Assembly: GCF_002115825.1 (NCBI RefSeq)
Contig: NZ_JFJZ01000001.1
Coordinates: 124,001 to 188,000 of the forward strand
DNA length: 64,000 nt
Source: Thalassospira sp. MCCC 1A01428
GTDB taxonomy: Bacteria > Pseudomonadota > Alphaproteobacteria > Rhodospirillales > Thalassospiraceae
Direction: 5' to 3'
Positions 17,890 through 25,509 of the stretch are shown piece after piece (position 1 is the first letter of the stretch; each line of letters starts with the position of its first letter). Under the pieces are notes generated by a model, which saw only the letters and a list, made by a program, of their open reading frames with translations, had not been told where the DNA came from and ran no database searches. Position numbers and translations under genes: made by a program.

Positions 17890-20800
17890 TCAGGATTTGT
17901 TGCCGAGCATCCCTGTTACATTATTGATGGCGTCGCCCAGCGTGAAGGGCTGGCCATTCATTTTGCCAAGCGCCAACTTATCGTTGAAAGTATCCGCGAT
18001 TGCGATCAACCGCTGTAACATCACGTCGACCCGTTCCCAGTCACCTTTGTTACCGGCATGGATGCTGATATTGACGGCGGTCATGGCCTCTTGCAACGCG
18101 ATTTCCGGGTTGTCGTTGAATTGTCTACGGAGTGCGTCCAGTCGGGCCACCATCGCGTCGACCCGTTGCCAGTCGCCTTTTTGACCGGCATGGTCGCTGA
18201 TATTGACGGCGGCCTTGGCCGCTGCCAGCGCGATTTCGGGATTTTCGTGGAATTGTCTGCGGAGTGCATCCAGTCGGGCCAAAATCGTGTCGACCCGTTG
18301 CCAGTCGTCTTTTTGACCGGCATGGAGGCTGATATTGAAAGCGGCATTGGCCGCTGCCATCGCTATTTCTGTATTGTCGTTGAATTGTCTGCGGAGCACG
18401 TCCAGTCGGGCCACCATCGCGTCGACCCGTTGCCAGTCGCTTTTTTGACCGGCATGGTCGCTGATATTGCAGGCGGCCTTGGCCTCTTCCAGAGCGATTT
18501 CTGTATTGTCGTTGAATTGGCTGCGGAGTGCGTCCAGTCGCGCCAACATTGCGTCGACCCGTTGCCAGTCGCCTTGTTTATCAGCATAGGTGCTAATATT
18601 GCAGGCGGCCTTGGCCTCTTCCAGAGCTATTTCTGGATTGTTGTTGAATTGGCTGCGGAGTGCGTCCAGTCGCGCCAACATTGCGTCGACCCGTTGCCAG
18701 TCGTCTTTTTCACTGGCATGGATGCTGATATTGACGGCGGCCTTGGCTTTGCACAGTGCGATTTCCGGATTGTTGTTGAATTGTCTGCGGAGTATGTCCA
18801 GTCTCGCCAACATCGTATCGACCCGTTTCCAGTCACCTTTGTTACCGGCATCGCTGCTGATATTGACGGCGGCATTGGCCTCGACCAGCGCGATTTCGGG
18901 GTTGTTGTTGAATTGGCTGCGGAGTGCGTCCAGTTGCGCCAACATTGCGTCGACCCGTTCCCATTCGTCTTTTTCACCGGCATGCTTGCTGATATTGATG
19001 GCGGCCTTGGCCTCGACCAGCGCGATTTCTGGATCGTCGTTGAATCGTTTGCGGAGTGCGTTCAGTCTGGACAACACCGCGTCGATCCGTTCCCAGTCAC
19101 CTTTTTGACCGGCATGGTTGCTGATATTGGCGACGGCCATGGCCTCATGCAGGGCGATTTCCGGGTTGTCGCTGAATTGTCTGCGGAGTACATCCAGTCG
19201 GGCCAACATCGCGTCGACCCGTTCCCAGTCGCCTTTTTCACCAGCATGGTAGCAGATGTTGACGGCGGCCATGGTCTCGTGCAGTGCGATTTTCGGGTTG
19301 TCGTTGAATTGCGTGACAAGCTGTTTAATTGATTGCATGAAAGTATCCGCCGCGTCGGGATCATGCGATGCATAGCATTGGTTGACCCAATTTGGTGCCA
19401 TCCACGCGTAGGAGAAGGCAACTGTTTCGGTTTGGCTGGCACGCATTGCTGCCGGTATATTAATAGCGGCGATTTTCGCCGGGAAATCTTGTTGCAGACG
19501 CAAAAGGATGATCAGCGATGCTGTATATCCCTTTGCCAAGGCTGCGTTCAGGAAACGGTGCCTGTGATTGGGAATATCGTTCAGCAGGGTTTCGGCCAGA
19601 AAAAACTCCCCCATAATATCGGGCTCAAGGGGCGGCAGGAATGTTCCGCTGCCGCCAAAGGCGCTGATTAGCCCTTGATGGTGATCAGGGGGCGGATCGG
19701 GCAGGTGGCGGGCAAGGGGGCCATAATCCTCTTGTTTTGTGTCGAGGTCATTAAGGTCGAACCCTTGTGTAAGTGTTGCCAGTGCCAAGGCGAGTTTGTA
19801 GCGGGTTAGGGTGCCGCCGCCATCATCGGGCGCGGCGTGTTGCCAGCGGGTCTGTTCTTCTCGATCCAGCATTTTGGTAAGGACGTCTTCCTGACTAAGC
19901 AGGGCAGTGATTTTTGCAAAATCAGGTTGTGATTCTGGTGCTTTTTCGGCTTCGGCGATCATTGCCTCTGCCGTGGCAAGGGCAAAAAGCGGGCGGGGCA
20001 GGTTGGCGTCATGTGGTCTGGTATCCACCTTTTGCGCTGCTGCCAGAAGAAGGGTGTCGTCTGGGGGTGTTTGCCCGGCTTTGATAAAGCGTTCCCGCAT
20101 CATGTCGGTAATGGCTGTTTCGTCTACGGGTGGGATGGTGCATCCGTTTTCATCTTCATGCCCGAAGACATGGTCCATCACCATCGGTTTATCGCCGTTT
20201 TCGGGCAGCATTTTTGCTAGCCAGCTTTTGTCGACCTTGCGTTCCAGTAATAAAACTCGGACTGGAAAGTCATAATGCGCAGCATTGTTCGCAAATATGC
20301 GTAAGAGGTCGCCCGTTTTTTCAGCCTGTCCACTGACATAATCAATCACAATGAAGGTTGGTTGACGAGGACGCCATTTTTCCGGATTGCGAAACTTTTC
20401 GAGATCATGGAGATGGAGCTTGCCTGCCTTCCAGATATTTCGGTCTAGCTCTTCTGTGGTAAAATCAAAGGCGAGCCGGGTTTTTCCTGTGCCGCCATCC
20501 CCGGTGAGCAGCATCCAGCGGAAATTAAATTCAGGTCCGCAAATCGAGATGTCACCTGTGAAATTGGTCAGAAGCTCAATTTCTTTTTCGCGTCCATATA
20601 GCTCGTTAAGGTTTGAGTTGTATTTGATGCGATCAAAAGATCCGAGCTCTCGCCGTGGTTTGGGCCATCTAAGCTCCGGCGAAAACATGTTGTGAAAAAG
20701 CTGATCAATTTCTTTCTGGAAGGTCTGGATCAGGGTGTCTGTCTGTTCATCAAGACCGCTCAGAACTCTTTCGAATCCCTGGATATTATACAGGGCCAGC

Positions 20801-21225
20801 ATGGTTTCGATGGGGGTGGTATCGTTAATTTCGATGGCGCTAATATCAATTGGTCTGCCATCTTTTATGGCACCAAGGATACTGGTTCTTAGGGCGTCTT
20901 TGGTTTCCCTGCCATGCTGGATCGTGGTCAGTCGGTCTAGCAGCCCTGTCAGAGCCGGGACTTTGGCAATAAAGGCTTGCAGCCGGGATGAAATTGCATC
21001 ACCCAGGAATGATTCTGATTTTGAAACAATGGCGGTGATCAGGCGCAAAACGATGTAGTGCAAAGGGGGGCGAAACCCCAATTCACGTATTTCATCAAGT
21101 AATGCTGCCTTTACCTCGCGGTCTGCCAGCAAGTCAGACAGAAATCCGGACTGTGCCAGTTTGTCGATGATCGCGTCGGCAGTCAGGGAGCTATTCGGGC
21201 TTTCTTCCGTTTGCGGATCAGACAT
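17890..21225 (-). CDS. Large P-loop NTPase with ten C-terminal 44-aa repeats (STAND-like, function unknown)
   Basis: An 1111-aa soluble protein from ATG 21225, chosen over an ATG 11 codons upstream because GGGGGAG precedes it. Residues 1-200 are helical with no recognised effector motif. Around 205-215 (NELYGREKEIELL) is the G-R-E/x-x-E-I-x-x-L lead-in seen in STAND NTPases. Walker A GDGGTGKT is at 242-249 and a Walker B-like FIVIDY at 291-296. After a winged-helix-like middle region, residues about 645-1085 form ten tandem repeats with consensus EIAL-x-EA-x-A-x-NIS-x-HA-x-K-x-DW-x-RVDAMLARLDALR-x-QFN-x-NP, predicted as paired TPR-like helices. NTPase plus superhelical repeat sensor is the plan of STAND signalling and antiviral proteins; that role is inferred. 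No partner gene adjoins it. Confidence 0.75.
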   Translation of the reverse strand: MSDPQTEESPNSSLTADAIIDKLAQSGFLSDLLADREVKAALLDEIRELGFRPPLHYIVLRLITAIVSKSESFLGDAISSRLQAFIAKVPALTGLLDRLTTIQHGRETKDALRTSILGAIKDGRPIDISAIEINDTTPIETMLALYNIQGFERVLSGLDEQTDTLIQTFQKEIDQLFHNMFSPELRWPKPRRELGSFDRIKYNSNLNELYGREKEIELLTNFTGDISICGPEFNFRWMLLTGDGGTGKTRLAFDFTTEELDRNIWKAGKLHLHDLEKFRNPEKWRPRQPTFIVIDYVSGQAEKTGDLLRIFANNAAHYDFPVRVLLLERKVDKSWLAKMLPENGDKPMVMDHVFGHEDENGCTIPPVDETAITDMMRERFIKAGQTPPDDTLLLAAAQKVDTRPHDANLPRPLFALATAEAMIAEAEKAPESQPDFAKITALLSQEDVLTKMLDREEQTRWQHAAPDDGGGTLTRYKLALALATLTQGFDLNDLDTKQEDYGPLARHLPDPPPDHHQGLISAFGGSGTFLPPLEPDIMGEFFLAETLLNDIPNHRHRFLNAALAKGYTASLIILLRLQQDFPAKIAAINIPAAMRASQTETVAFSYAWMAPNWVNQCYASHDPDAADTFMQSIKQLVTQFNDNPKIALHETMAAVNICYHAGEKGDWERVDAMLARLDVLRRQFSDNPEIALHEAMAVANISNHAGQKGDWERIDAVLSRLNALRKRFNDDPEIALVEAKAAINISKHAGEKDEWERVDAMLAQLDALRSQFNNNPEIALVEANAAVNISSDAGNKGDWKRVDTMLARLDILRRQFNNNPEIALCKAKAAVNISIHASEKDDWQRVDAMLARLDALRSQFNNNPEIALEEAKAACNISTYADKQGDWQRVDAMLARLDALRSQFNDNTEIALEEAKAACNISDHAGQKSDWQRVDAMVARLDVLRRQFNDNTEIAMAAANAAFNISLHAGQKDDWQRVDTILARLDALRRQFHENPEIALAAAKAAVNISDHAGQKGDWQRVDAMVARLDALRRQFNDNPEIALQEAMTAVNISIHAGNKGDWERVDVMLQRLIAIADTFNDKLALGKMNGQPFTLGDAINNVTGMLGNKS
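17974..19293. repeat. Intragenic tandem repeat, 10 x 132 bp
   Basis: Ten head-to-tail units of 132 bp (44 codons) encode the C-terminal repeats of the NTPase. The phrase CTGATATTGACGGCGG or a close variant recurs every 132 bases on the plus strand. The last unit (17974-18105) is the most diverged at its end; interior units are the most alike. The unit is a multiple of three, so copy-number changes keep the frame. It also keeps stop codons out of other frames, which creates a spurious 424-codon plus-strand frame over the same DNA. Confidence 0.93.
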
Positions 21226-21368
21226 TTGTGCTCCCCCATTTTTTGCCGCGTGTGACAACTATACAAGGCAGGGGTGTTGATGCCATCGCAAAATTGGGAA
21301 CGGTATGGGCGGCGGGGCTTTGGTAAGGGCCGCCTTTTTGTTTGCTCACGGTTTTGAATGTGCTAAAG

Positions 21369-21382
21369 TGAAAGCGCTTTCA
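21369..21382. promoter_or_regulatory. LacI-family operator palindrome upstream of ABC transporter operon
   Basis: TGAAAGCGCTTTCA is a perfect 14-bp palindrome with the central CG typical of LacI/GalR operators, 40 bases upstream of the first permease start. The LacI-type regulator at 25510-26547 is the obvious candidate to bind it. The AT-rich stretch just after it (TGATAAAAATGAG) probably holds the -10 region, so binding would repress. Confidence 0.75.
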
Positions 21383-21422
21383 TGATAAAAATGAGCAAAA
21401 TCATAAGGTTACAAATTATAAA

Positions 21423-22085
21423 ATGAACTTTTCGGCGATATCAGGGTATCTGGGCATGTTTTGGGACGGGTTTTTGGTGACCGCGTCGGTCAGTGCCTTG
21501 TCCATTGTCGGCAGTTTTTTGATCGGGGTGATTGTCGCCTTTGGGGCGGTGTCGCGCCGGCCCTTTTTGCGCAAGGCGGCACGGGGCTATATCGGGCTGT
21601 TTCGCAATATTCCCTTCATCGTGCAGGTGTTTTTCTTTTATTTCGGCCTGCCGGAAATTGGCGTTTATATCGATGCCTTCACCACCGGTACCATGGCGCT
21701 GTCGATTGCGGTGGGGGCCTATGCCGCCGATGTGTTGCGGTCGGGTATTGAAAATGTCGATACCGGCGTGATCGAGGCGGCCGAGGTTTCCGGGCTGTCG
21801 CGGTTTAAAATCTATCGCCGGATCATTCTGCCCATCGCGTTGCGGGTGTCACTGCGTCCGCTAGGCTCGGTTTTCATCAATCTGGTGCTGACGACCTCGA
21901 TATTATCGACCATCACGCTCAACGAGCTGACCGGCAATGCCAAGATCGTCGCGTCCGATACCTTCCGCCCGTTCGAGGTCTATTTCTTTCTGCTGCTGTT
22001 TTATTGCGTGCTGACCTATCTGCTGTCGCTGCTGATTAATCTGTGGCACCGGCGGTTAAACCGTTTCATGCGGGGGGCTGAATAA
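21423..22085 (+). CDS. Amino-acid-type ABC transporter permease (HisM/GlnP family), first subunit
   Basis: A 220-aa inner-membrane permease of the polar amino acid family. The N-terminal GFLVTASVSALSIVGSFLIG and the cytoplasmic coupling loop EAAEVSGLSRFKIYRRIILP (about residues 119-138, the EAA motif that touches the ATPase) are clear. About five membrane helices. First gene of the operon downstream of the LacI-type palindrome; its stop overlaps the start of the second permease. Together the pair forms the heterodimeric channel fed by the binding protein at 24644. Confidence 0.93.
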   Translation: MNFSAISGYLGMFWDGFLVTASVSALSIVGSFLIGVIVAFGAVSRRPFLRKAARGYIGLFRNIPFIVQVFFFYFGLPEIGVYIDAFTTGTMALSIAVGAYAADVLRSGIENVDTGVIEAAEVSGLSRFKIYRRIILPIALRVSLRPLGSVFINLVLTTSILSTITLNELTGNAKIVASDTFRPFEVYFFLLLFYCVLTYLLSLLINLWHRRLNRFMRGAE

Positions 22086-22756
22086 TGCGCAATCAGGGCT
22101 TTAACTGGCACGACCCGATATTGTGGGCGCAGGGGCTGGGTGTTTCGGTTGGTGTTTTTGCCGCCTCGATGATTTTGGGCACCGTTATTGGCATCTTCAT
22201 TGCGTTGTGCCGGGTTTACAAGGTGCCGGTGGTGGCCCCGGTTTTGCTGGTGATCAGCGAGTTTTTGAAAAATTCGCCGGTGCTGGTGCAACTGTTTTTG
22301 GTGTTTTTTGGCGTGCCGGTTTTATTGCAGGTCAATATCACCCCGGCCGAAGCCGCGATTTTTACCCTGACGGGCAATACAGCGGCCTTTATCGCCGTCA
22401 TCGCCATTTCCGCCATCGATGCCATTGATCGTGGACAGCTGGAGGCTGCACGCAGCTTTGGTCATTCCGAACGCAGCATTTTGCGCAAAATCATCGCCCC
22501 GCAGGCATTGGTGGTGGCGATGCCCGCCCTGATCGGGCTGGCGGTAAACCAGTTGCAGGTGACATCGCTGATTTCCGCCATTGGCGTGATCGATTTGACC
22601 AAGGTCGGCCAGATTTTGAACCAGCGTACCTGGCAGCCCTTTATCGTCTGGACCATCATTGGCGTGACCTATTTCATCCTGTCGCGCCTGCTGGCGGCTG
22701 CTGGTGGTCGCCTTGAAACCCGTTTGCGCCGCCACATGGACTGGGCCGGATTATAA
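22085..22756 (+). CDS. Amino-acid-type ABC transporter permease, second subunit
   Basis: A 223-aa partner permease with the same family features: NSPVLVQLFLVFFGVP (about residues 60-75), the coupling loop LEAARSFGHSERSILRKIIA (about 119-138) and about five membrane helices. It begins on the TAATG overlap with the first permease and ends 14 bases before the ATPase gene. The two permeases are recognisably similar to each other, as is usual in this family. Confidence 0.93.
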   Translation: MRNQGFNWHDPILWAQGLGVSVGVFAASMILGTVIGIFIALCRVYKVPVVAPVLLVISEFLKNSPVLVQLFLVFFGVPVLLQVNITPAEAAIFTLTGNTAAFIAVIAISAIDAIDRGQLEAARSFGHSERSILRKIIAPQALVVAMPALIGLAVNQLQVTSLISAIGVIDLTKVGQILNQRTWQPFIVWTIIGVTYFILSRLLAAAGGRLETRLRRHMDWAGL

Positions 22757-22770
22757 GGAATGCGTTTATC

Positions 22771-23505
22771 GTGATTGAAATAGACAATCTGCACAAAAAA
22801 TTCGGCGATACCGAGGTTCTGAAAGGCGTTAGCCTGAGCATTGCGCCGGGCGAAGTGGTGTCGATCCTGGGGGCTAGCGGGTCGGGCAAAAGCACGCTGA
22901 TGCGCTGCATGAACGGGTTGGCCGGGCTGAATGGCGGGTCGCTTTTAATTGACGGGCTGGATGTGTCAAAGCCCCGCGAATTGCGTGAAATCCGCAAGCG
23001 GTGCGCCACCGTGTTTCAGCATTTCAACCTCTATCCGCATTTATCGGTGCTGGACAATATCACACTGGCGCCGATGGATGTGCTGGGCCGCAAAAAGGCC
23101 GAGGTGGAAGCCGAAGCCTATGCGCTGCTGAAACAGGTGGGGCTGGCAGACCGCGCGGATGCCTATCCCGGTCAGCTTTCGGGCGGGCAGAAACAGCGGA
23201 TTGGCATTTGCCGCGCACTTGCCATGCAGCCGCGTTATTTGCTGCTAGACGAGGTGACATCAGCCCTGGACCCGGAAATGACGGGCGAAGTGCTTGATGT
23301 GCTGGCCGCCCTGGCGCGCAGTGGCACCACCATGATTTTTGTTACCCATGAAATTGCCTTTGCCCGTGAAATATCATCGCGCATCGTTTTTCTCGATGAT
23401 GGCGTCGTGCGCGCCGACATGCCGACAGACCGTTTTTTTGCCGAAGATGGCGGTTATGGCGATGAACGCATTGCGCGCTTTTTGGCCAAGATGCGCAACA
23501 AATAA
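22771..23505 (+). CDS. Amino-acid-type ABC transporter ATPase
   Basis: A 244-aa ATPase of the GlnQ/HisP type. It has Walker A GASGSGKST (about residues 34-42), Q-loop VFQHFNLYPH, signature LSGGQKQR (about 135-142), Walker B LLLDEVTSALDPE and the switch histidine in FVTHE. Start is GTG at 22771 because the nearby ATG at 22760 meets a stop after four codons; AAGGA precedes. It powers import through the two upstream permeases. Confidence 0.95.
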   Translation: MIEIDNLHKKFGDTEVLKGVSLSIAPGEVVSILGASGSGKSTLMRCMNGLAGLNGGSLLIDGLDVSKPRELREIRKRCATVFQHFNLYPHLSVLDNITLAPMDVLGRKKAEVEAEAYALLKQVGLADRADAYPGQLSGGQKQRIGICRALAMQPRYLLLDEVTSALDPEMTGEVLDVLAALARSGTTMIFVTHEIAFAREISSRIVFLDDGVVRADMPTDRFFAEDGGYGDERIARFLAKMRNK

Positions 23506-23542
23506 CAAGTAAATAACAATAATAAAGAAGGACGAGCGACCC

Positions 23543-24466
23543 ATGATCATTGTTGCCAATTCCGAAGCCAGTGCCGGGATAGAGCAGGCGGTGGATATTT
23601 TAAAATCCGGCCGTCACGGGCTGGATGCCCTGGAAACAGCCCTGAACCGGGTGGAAGAAGACCCCAAGGTGCGCAGTGTTGGTTATGGCGGCTGGCCCAA
23701 CCTGATTGGCGAAATGGAATTTGACGCCGGGGTGATGGATGGCACCACGCGCCGCACCGGGGCAGTTGGCGCGTTGCGCGGGGTGGTGCATGCCGTATCG
23801 GTGGCGCGCCGGGTGATGACGGACCTTAACCATGAAATGCTGGTCGGCGAGGGGGCTTGCAGGTTCGCAAGTGAAAGCGGTTTCACCGCGCAGCCCACGC
23901 TATACCCCGATTCCAAAAAGGTATGGTGGGATAAACTGGCGCGGATGTTAAGCCCTGAAGAACAGGCCAAATTCCCCGATATGCCGTTGGCCCCGTTAAA
24001 CAGTGCCATTACCGACCCGGAAAAAGTGCGCGATACCAGCGTGTTTTTAACCATTGATTCCCATAAGGGCATTCATGCCGCCACCAGCACATCGGGCTGG
24101 GCCTGGAAATATCCCGGCCGGTTGGGCGACAGCCCGATTGTCGGAGCCGGTTTTTATGCCGATAGCCGCTATGGGGCGGCGGCTTGCACCCATACCGGCG
24201 AAATGACGATGCGGGCCGGCACCTGCCGCACCATCGTTCTGGCGATGAAGCTGGGCTATTCGCTGGAGGATGCCCTGAAAATTGCTGTCGATGAATTGCG
24301 TGACCTTGAAACCGGCTATCTTGACGGGGTGGTTATTCATGCCCTGGATGCGCAAGGTCGCCACAAGGTGGTGAATTTTCGCTGCCGCGAAACCATTCGA
24401 TACTGGTACTGGGACGAAACCCTGACCAAACCGGAAAAACGAGAAGCGGAAACGCTCGCGGACTAA
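23543..24466 (+). CDS. N4-(beta-N-acetylglucosaminyl)-L-asparaginase family Ntn hydrolase
   Basis: A 307-aa precursor of a self-cleaving N-terminal-nucleophile hydrolase. The predicted cleavage site and nucleophile is Thr165 in VRDTSVFLTID, matching the HDT site of glycosylasparaginases. The following GIHAATSTSGWAWKYPGRLG (about 175-194), with GDSPIVGAGFYAD after it, is the conserved substrate pocket, and CTHTGEMTMRAG (about 212-223) completes it. The GWAWKYPGR spacing favours glycosylasparaginase over plant-type isoaspartyl peptidase. It would cleave GlcNAc-Asn to aspartate plus 1-amino-GlcNAc, which decays to GlcNAc and ammonia. No signal peptide, so it acts on imported substrate. Encoded 37 bases after the transporter ATPase. 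Confidence 0.85.
   Translation: MIIVANSEASAGIEQAVDILKSGRHGLDALETALNRVEEDPKVRSVGYGGWPNLIGEMEFDAGVMDGTTRRTGAVGALRGVVHAVSVARRVMTDLNHEMLVGEGACRFASESGFTAQPTLYPDSKKVWWDKLARMLSPEEQAKFPDMPLAPLNSAITDPEKVRDTSVFLTIDSHKGIHAATSTSGWAWKYPGRLGDSPIVGAGFYADSRYGAAACTHTGEMTMRAGTCRTIVLAMKLGYSLEDALKIAVDELRDLETGYLDGVVIHALDAQGRHKVVNFRCRETIRYWYWDETLTKPEKREAETLAD
23872..23885. promoter_or_regulatory. Second LacI-type site, inside the glycosylasparaginase gene
   Basis: TGAAAGCGGTTTCA differs from the perfect palindrome at 21369 by a single base (G for C at position 9). It lies within coding sequence about 2.5 kb downstream, the arrangement of an auxiliary operator used for repression looping or roadblock. Under equal base frequencies a one-mismatch copy of a given 14-mer is expected about 0.01 times in 64 kb, so chance is possible but unlikely. 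Confidence 0.4.
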
Positions 24467-24473
24467 GACCAAA

Positions 24474-24612
24474 GGGCTTTGATCGAAATCGATCAAAGCC
24501 CCCCTCAATCGGCGGGCGGGCTTTGCAAAAGCCCTTGCCTTTCGCGGCACAGGCCGCGCGGCGCCGTCGCGCCTAACCCGGTCCCCATAGGCCAATTTCA
24601 TGGGAACCGGGT
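24474..24612 (+). promoter_or_regulatory. Two hairpins between hydrolase and binding-protein genes
   Basis: Hairpin 1: GGGCTTTGATCGA (24474-24486) with TCGATCAAAGCCC (24489-24501), a 13-bp perfect stem only 7 bases after the hydrolase stop; no T-run follows. Hairpin 2: ACCCGGTCCCCAT (24576-24588) with ATGGGAACCGGGT (24600-24612), one mismatch, 32 bases before the binding-protein start. Such structures commonly set different message levels for the binding protein and the rest of an ABC operon, by partial termination or by blocking exonucleases. Confidence 0.6.
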
Positions 24613-24643
24613 CTAAGTTTTATAAAAAACAGGAGGCTTCAAA

Positions 24644-25444
24644 ATGCGGTTAAAAGGATTTGTGCTGGCAGGCGTGATGGCGCTCGCAGCGATTGCCGGA
24701 AGCATGTCCCATGCGATGGCGGGCAAGCTGGAAGACATCAAGGATCGCGGTGTGATCCGGGTGGGGGTATCGCTGGGCGGCGAGCCGATTGGCTTTCGCG
24801 ATGCTGAAAACAACCCGGCGGGCTATGATGTTGATCTGGCCAAACGGCTGGCGGAAAAGCTGGGTGTGAAAATTGAATATACCGATGTGAGCGGCGATGC
24901 CCGTGTGTCGATGCTGTTATCAGACCAGTTGGACGCCGTGATTGGCAACCTGTCGGCGACGCTGGAACGGGCCAAGTCGATTGATTTTACCATTCCCTAT
25001 AACCGGGCCGGTTTGCGGGTTGTTGTGCAAAAAGACTCGGGCATCAAATCGCTTGATGATCTGGCGGGGCATAAAATTGTCGTCGGTCGGGGCTCCACCG
25101 GTGAAAGTTTTATCAAGCGCCGGGTGCCGGATGCCGAAATGGTTTACACCGATAATTTCGCGCCCGATGGCGTGTTGCTGTTAAAGCAACGCCGGGTTGA
25201 TGCCGGGATCGAGGATAGCTCGCTGGTCGATTATCTGGCTGCACAGGAAGATAATCTGGTTACCATGAAGGGGTTGTTCTCCAACGATCCGATTGCGATT
25301 GGGGTGCGCAAGGGCGACCCGGAATTTCTGCGCTGGATGGACATGTTTGTGTCTGACTATATTTCGTCAGGTGACTACGAAACCAGCTATAAAAAATGGT
25401 GGGGCGAAGATGCCAACCCGCCAACGCTGAACCCGCTTTGGTAA
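24644..25444 (+). CDS. ABC transporter periplasmic substrate-binding protein (amino-acid family 3)
   Basis: A 266-aa protein with a signal peptide (MRLKGFVLAGVMALAAIAGS, cleavage near HAMA-GK) and the family 3 binding-protein fold: IKDRGVIRVGVSLGGEPIGF (about residues 32-51), YDVDLAKRLAEKLGVKIEY (about 61-79), and RAKSIDFTIPY (about 108-118). It would capture the solute in the periplasm and deliver it to the two permeases. The position after the hydrolase suggests a glycosylated amino acid rather than a free one, but the pocket cannot be read by eye. AGGAGG stands before ATG. Confidence 0.92.
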   Translation: MRLKGFVLAGVMALAAIAGSMSHAMAGKLEDIKDRGVIRVGVSLGGEPIGFRDAENNPAGYDVDLAKRLAEKLGVKIEYTDVSGDARVSMLLSDQLDAVIGNLSATLERAKSIDFTIPYNRAGLRVVVQKDSGIKSLDDLAGHKIVVGRGSTGESFIKRRVPDAEMVYTDNFAPDGVLLLKQRRVDAGIEDSSLVDYLAAQEDNLVTMKGLFSNDPIAIGVRKGDPEFLRWMDMFVSDYISSGDYETSYKKWWGEDANPPTLNPLW

Positions 25445-25461
25445 GGTGTGCCATGCCGATG

Positions 25462-25486
25462 ACGCCGTCCTTCGGGGCGGCGTTTT
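25462..25486 (+). terminator. Terminator with UUCG tetraloop after binding-protein gene
   Basis: ACGCCGTCC (25462-25470), loop TTCG, GGGCGGCGT (25475-25483), then a T-run to 25486. The stem has one G-T pair. It ends the operon begun at 21423. An alternative longer pairing with the next GGCGGCGTCATC (to 25505) exists and could serve the convergent LacI gene. Confidence 0.82.
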
Positions 25487-25509
25487 AGCGTTCGGGCGGC
25501 GTCATCACT

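Noticed and set aside
17974-19293. CRISPR array
   Set aside because: The repeats are contiguous 132-bp coding units without unique spacers, and no cas gene is near.
18058-19332. 424-codon plus-strand open frame opposite the NTPase repeats
   Set aside because: It exists because the 132-bp unit is a multiple of three and lacks stops in this frame. It has no ribosome-binding site or domain, and the minus-strand gene has coherent flanking domains.
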